A program made the position numbers and the translations under genes. Positions 61,295 through 64,000 of a DNA stretch of 64,000 bases are shown here, piece by piece. Source of the stretch: VBDM01 sp035519135 (GTDB lineage: Bacteria > Pseudomonadota > Gammaproteobacteria > Burkholderiales > SG8-39); assembly GCA_035519135.1 (NCBI GenBank), contig DATIWX010000097.1:1-64000 (forward strand), read 5' to 3'. How positions within the stretch are numbered: position 1 is the stretch's first letter; the number at the start of each line of letters is the position of its first letter. Below the pieces are notes generated by a model. It saw only the letters and a list, made by a program, of their open reading frames with translations, made no database searches and was not told the DNA's origin.

Positions 61295-62161
61295 TCAGCT
61301 CGCCGACCTGGAAAGGGCGGGAAGCCTCACCCTGAAGAAGACGTACAACAAGGCCGCGTCGAGCAGGACCGCGACCGTCATGGGCCCGTACGCGGTGGCG
61401 CCGTGCACCAGTTTCAGGTCGATCAGCACGCGCGAGAGGCCGAAGCCGACTATCCAGACGTCGAAGCTCATGCAGACGCGGCGGAACGTTTCCGGGTCGA
61501 GCCGGCGAATGAGCCAGGCGCCCAGAGGGATACCCAGCAGCACGCCCGGCACGATCGTCGAAGCGATCTCCAGGCTGTCCACCGCGAACAGTCCGAGGTG
61601 GTAATAGGCGATGGCGGTCAGGGTTGACTCGACCACCCGGATCAGGCCGAGCCCGGCGCGGAATTCCTGCTTCACCAGTCCCTGGTTGTTGAACAGCACC
61701 GCCATGGGCGGTCCGGAGATGGTCGTGACTGAATAGAGAAAGCCGAGGCCGGCGCCGAAGGGAAGTCCAAACAGCTTTTCCGAGCGAATCGGCCTGCGCA
61801 CGCCGGCCGCCTGGAACAGGATGAGGGGCAGGAGGAATGCGTAGGTGGCGAACTTCAGCCAGCCCGGATGGATCGATGCCAGGAGGTAGCTGCCCAGCGC
61901 AACGCCCGGCAACAGCCCGATGAGAATCGGGTAGACCCTTCTCCACACTGCCGGGACGCTCGCTCGGTTGATGAAGAGAACGTAGAAGTTGATGAAGACT
62001 TCGACCAGGACCAGCGCCGGATTGAGGACGCGGTTGGTGAAGAAGAGCAGGCCCACAGGCACGGTGAGCGAGGAGAAACCGTAGCCGAGCGCGCCGTTGA
62101 CGAAGGCGGCGAAGAAGGTCATCGCGACGATGGCGATCGTTCCGGTCTCGATCGAGAACAT
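61295..62161 (-). CDS. TauE/SafE-family sulfite/sulfonate exporter
   Basis: A 288-residue membrane protein with about eight helices. The N-terminal MTFFAAFVNGALGYGFSSLTVPVGLLFF and the duplicated GLGFLYSVTTISGPPMAVLFNNQGL are TauE signatures. It is the first gene of the sulfate operon, which suggests export of excess sulfite or movement of a related sulfur anion. Direction of transport is inference. Confidence 0.92.
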   Translation of the reverse strand: MFSIETGTIAIVAMTFFAAFVNGALGYGFSSLTVPVGLLFFTNRVLNPALVLVEVFINFYVLFINRASVPAVWRRVYPILIGLLPGVALGSYLLASIHPGWLKFATYAFLLPLILFQAAGVRRPIRSEKLFGLPFGAGLGFLYSVTTISGPPMAVLFNNQGLVKQEFRAGLGLIRVVESTLTAIAYYHLGLFAVDSLEIASTIVPGVLLGIPLGAWLIRRLDPETFRRVCMSFDVWIVGFGLSRVLIDLKLVHGATAYGPMTVAVLLDAALLYVFFRVRLPALSRSAS

Positions 62162-62272
62162 GGTGCGTTTGCAGTCCTTCCGCGAAAGGAAAGCATCGTA
62201 GCGTCGTGGTCTTATACCTCAAAAGACTTTCATGTTAGAATTTAATAACAATCAAACATATGCCGTAACTAC
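62162..62272. promoter_or_regulatory. Divergent control region for the sulfate operon and cysB
   Basis: This 111-bp gap turns AT-rich between about 62209 and 62265, unlike its surroundings. A minus-strand TATAAG at 62211–62216, about 50 bp before tauE, is a candidate -10 within the dyad GGT–ATAAG–ACC. The stretch TTAGAATTTAATAACAATC before cysB resembles the AT-rich sites bound by CysB. Exact sites cannot be fixed. Confidence 0.55.
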
Positions 62273-63211
62273 ATGAATTTCCAGCAATTACGGTACGTCA
62301 GGGAGACGGTGAGGCAGGGCCTGAACCTCACCGAGGCGGCGAAGACGCTGCACACGTCCCAGCCGGGAGTGTCCAAGCAGATCCGCGAGCTGGAGACCGA
62401 GCTCGGCGTGGAGATCTTCGTGCGCCACGGCAAGCGCATCGTCGCCGTCACCGAGCCCGGCAAGGCCGTGGTCGACGTCATCGATCATCTGCTGCAGGAA
62501 GCGGAAAACTTGAAGCAGGTCGGCCGCGAGTTCAAGGACCAGGCCTCGGGCACGCTGACCATCGCGACCACGCACACGCAGGCACGCTACTCCCTGCCCA
62601 AGGTGGTGGGCGCGTTCAAGCGCCGCTACCCCAAGGTGCACCTCACCATCAAGCAGGGCAGTCCGCCGCAACTAGCCGAAATGGTGGTGGCACGCGAAGC
62701 CGACATCGCGATCGCCACCGAGGCCCTGGGCAGCTATCCCAAGCTGCTTGCGCTGCCCGGCTACGAGTGGAGCCACTGCGTGGTGGTGCCGGCCAAGCAT
62801 CCGCTCGCGACGCATGATCGGCTGTCGCTCGAAGAGCTCGCGCGCCAGCCGATCATTACCTACGATCCCGCGTTCGCCGGAAGGAGCCATATCGACGAAG
62901 CCTTCCGGGCGCAGGGACTCACGCCGGACATCGTGCTCTCGGCGGTCGACTCCGACGTCATCAAGACCTACGTCGAACTGGGTCTGGGGATCGGTATCAT
63001 CGCCGCGATGGCCTTCGACGAGAAGCGCGACCGCGCGTTGCGCTCGCTCGAGGCCGGGCACCTGTTCGGCAGCATGACGACGCGCGTCGCGGTACGGCGC
63101 GGCGCCGCACTGCGCGGGTTCGCCTATACGTTCATCGAGCTGTTCTCGCCGCGGCTGAACCGAAAGCTCATCGAAACTGCGCTCGCGGGCAAGGAAGCAT
63201 ACGAGCTCTGA
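62273..63211 (+). CDS. cysB: CysB-family LysR regulator
   Basis: A 312-residue LysR protein. The DNA-binding start MNFQQLRYVRETVRQGLNLT, then EAAKTLHTSQPGVSKQIREL, is CysB/Cbl type. The effector domain contains TTHTQARYSLPKVVGAFKRRYP (the Thr residues bind sulfate or acetylserine in CysB) and TYVELGLGIGIIAAMAF. Divergent placement from the sulfate operon supports it as the activator. Confidence 0.94.
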   Translation: MNFQQLRYVRETVRQGLNLTEAAKTLHTSQPGVSKQIRELETELGVEIFVRHGKRIVAVTEPGKAVVDVIDHLLQEAENLKQVGREFKDQASGTLTIATTHTQARYSLPKVVGAFKRRYPKVHLTIKQGSPPQLAEMVVAREADIAIATEALGSYPKLLALPGYEWSHCVVVPAKHPLATHDRLSLEELARQPIITYDPAFAGRSHIDEAFRAQGLTPDIVLSAVDSDVIKTYVELGLGIGIIAAMAFDEKRDRALRSLEAGHLFGSMTTRVAVRRGAALRGFAYTFIELFSPRLNRKLIETALAGKEAYEL

Positions 63212-63262
63212 ACGCGCACGGCCTTCCGCAAGAATCGGGTGGCTGGCTGCGTCGCGGCTGCC

Positions 63263-63268
63263 TATACT
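63263..63268 (+). promoter_or_regulatory. Candidate -10 box for the alkyltransferase gene
   Basis: TATACT lies 35 bp before the ATG at 63304. The -35 region (around TGGCTG) is weak. The only other sequence in the 92-bp gap after cysB is a GAACGGACGAG stretch close to the start. Confidence 0.4.
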
Positions 63269-63303
63269 GGCCGTCGTCAGCAGAACGGACGAGTGAGCTG
63301 CCC

Positions 63304-64000
63304 ATGAAGATGAACACGCCCTTCGCAGCCGAGTGCGATGCCTATCGCACCGTCGAGCAGGCGATCGAGTATCTCCAGGACAATGCCCGGGAACAGCCGC
63401 GCCTGGCCGATGTCGCGGCACGCGTGGGCCTGTCGGAATTCCACTTCCAGCGCCGCTTCTCGGAATGGGCTGGAATCAGCCCGAAGCGCTTCCTGCAGTA
63501 TCTGACCAAGGAGTATGCAAAGGAGGCACTGCGCAACCACGAGGACGTGCTCGGGGCTGCGTATGCAGCGGGCCTGTCCTCACCCGGGCGGCTGCACGAT
63601 CTCCTGGTGACCTGCGAGGCGGTGTCCCCCGGCGAGCAACGCTCGCGGGGAGAAGGCGTCGCCATCCGCTACGGGTTTCATGCCACGCCCTTCGGCCCAT
63701 GCCTGCTTGCGACCACCGTCAGGGGAATCTGCCGGCTCGCGTTTGTCGGGCCGGATGGGAACGAGGCGGAGGTCGAGAAGCTCAGGCGGAACTGGCCGCG
63801 CGCGCAGTTGGCGCACGATCAGGACGCAACGGAGGAGCTGGTTTCGTCGATCTTCGACCCGACGAACCGCGGCAAGCCGCTGCACCTGTGGGTGAGGGGA
63901 AGCAATTTCCAGATCAAGGTATGGGAAGCGCTCTTGCGGATCGCCCCGGGTCAGCTGGCAAGCTACGAGCACGTGGCCCGCGCCGTCGATCGTCCCCGGG
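63304..64000 (+). CDS. AraC-HTH plus methylated-DNA cysteine methyltransferase (partial)
   Basis: The frame is open from the ATG at 63304 to the right edge, 232 codons. Residues 15–110 are an AraC-type DNA-binding domain (RLADVAARVGLSEFHFQRRF, SEWAGISPKRFLQYLTKEYA). Residues 120–205 are the Ogt/Ada N-terminal ribonuclease-like fold (YGFHATPFGPCLLATTVRGI). From about 208 the catalytic domain begins (FQIKVWEALLRIAPGQLASY, EHVARAVDRP). The active-site PCHR lies beyond the window. The Ada zinc phosphotriester domain is absent, so the phosphotriester-sensing domain of classical Ada is missing. Confidence 0.88.
   Translation, partial: MKMNTPFAAECDAYRTVEQAIEYLQDNAREQPRLADVAARVGLSEFHFQRRFSEWAGISPKRFLQYLTKEYAKEALRNHEDVLGAAYAAGLSSPGRLHDLLVTCEAVSPGEQRSRGEGVAIRYGFHATPFGPCLLATTVRGICRLAFVGPDGNEAEVEKLRRNWPRAQLAHDQDATEELVSSIFDPTNRGKPLHLWVRGSNFQIKVWEALLRIAPGQLASYEHVARAVDRPR

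Noticed and set aside
1..64000. CRISPR arrays, insertion sequences, phage or toxin–antitoxin modules
   Set aside because: I saw no regularly spaced direct repeats, no transposase or integrase frames and no phage genes; the YdaS-like helix-turn-helix is attached to an enzyme rather than paired with a toxin.

Overview
The window is a GC-rich, gene-dense chromosomal segment that reads as core genome of a betaproteobacterium (Burkholderiales/Nitrosomonadales-like). The lineage call rests on gene neighbourhoods: gshB–EIIA(Man)–ptsH–ptsI, leuS–lptE–holA, proA–nadD–rsfS–rlmH–maf–rng, metX–metW, and a cysI–DUF934–cysH–cysD–cysN–cobA sulfate assimilation cluster beside a CysB regulator. I see no phage, plasmid, insertion sequence or CRISPR array.

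Layout. 1–5.7 kb (minus strand): the start of a probable substrate-binding protein cut by the window edge, a PYROXD2-like FAD oxidoreductase, metW and metX behind a SAM-II-type riboswitch with a terminator, then ptsI and ptsH. 5.7–11.4 kb (minus): EIIA, gshB, a DctPQM TRAP transporter, a VOC protein, a REP-like inverted repeat and an anchored diheme cytochrome c. 11.4–14.2 kb (plus): a LOG-family hydrolase, tRNA-Arg(CCG), an exported streptogramin-lyase-like beta-propeller and a TctC/Bug binding protein, closed by a strong terminator. 14.2–19.5 kb (minus): the proA-to-rng block. 19.5–26.4 kb: glnE (plus), then holA, lptE and leuS (minus). 26.4–38.7 kb (mostly plus): a FecR+SPOR protein, a UvrD-like helicase, ilvA, 5-formyl-THF cyclo-ligase (minus), slt, an NDUFA9-like protein, cca, a membrane C13 peptidase, a DUF2905 protein (minus) and a glutathione transferase. 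38.7–41.9 kb (minus): a diheme cytochrome, a Tat-exported molybdopterin oxidoreductase and a cytochrome b, then an NDUFAF7-like methyltransferase. 42–46 kb (plus): pteridine reductase, ttcA, a DUF3750 protein and a YdaS/Cro-type HTH fused in frame to an alanine–glyoxylate-type aminotransferase. 46–53.8 kb (plus): a TetR–OMF–MFP–RND efflux operon with a trailing FAD monooxygenase. 53.8–64 kb: a transglutaminase-like protein, dsbB, a small conserved protein, the sulfate assimilation operon with a TauE exporter, the divergent cysB, and an AraC–Ogt alkyltransferase cut by the right edge.

How it works together. Sulfate is activated by CysDN, reduced by an iron–sulfur APS reductase (CysH) and the siroheme enzyme CysI, with siroheme precursor from CobA and control by CysB. 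The sulfur ends in methionine through MetX/MetW under SAM feedback. The PTS genes lack any visible sugar permease and look regulatory. The efflux operon has two 14-bp dyads flanking its -10 box, as expected for an autorepressing TetR.

The items most worth a second look are the HTH–aminotransferase fusion with its 19-bp dyad, the SAM-II/terminator leader of metX, and a 53-bp sequence found after two unrelated stop codons. All calls are by eye; no database search was run.
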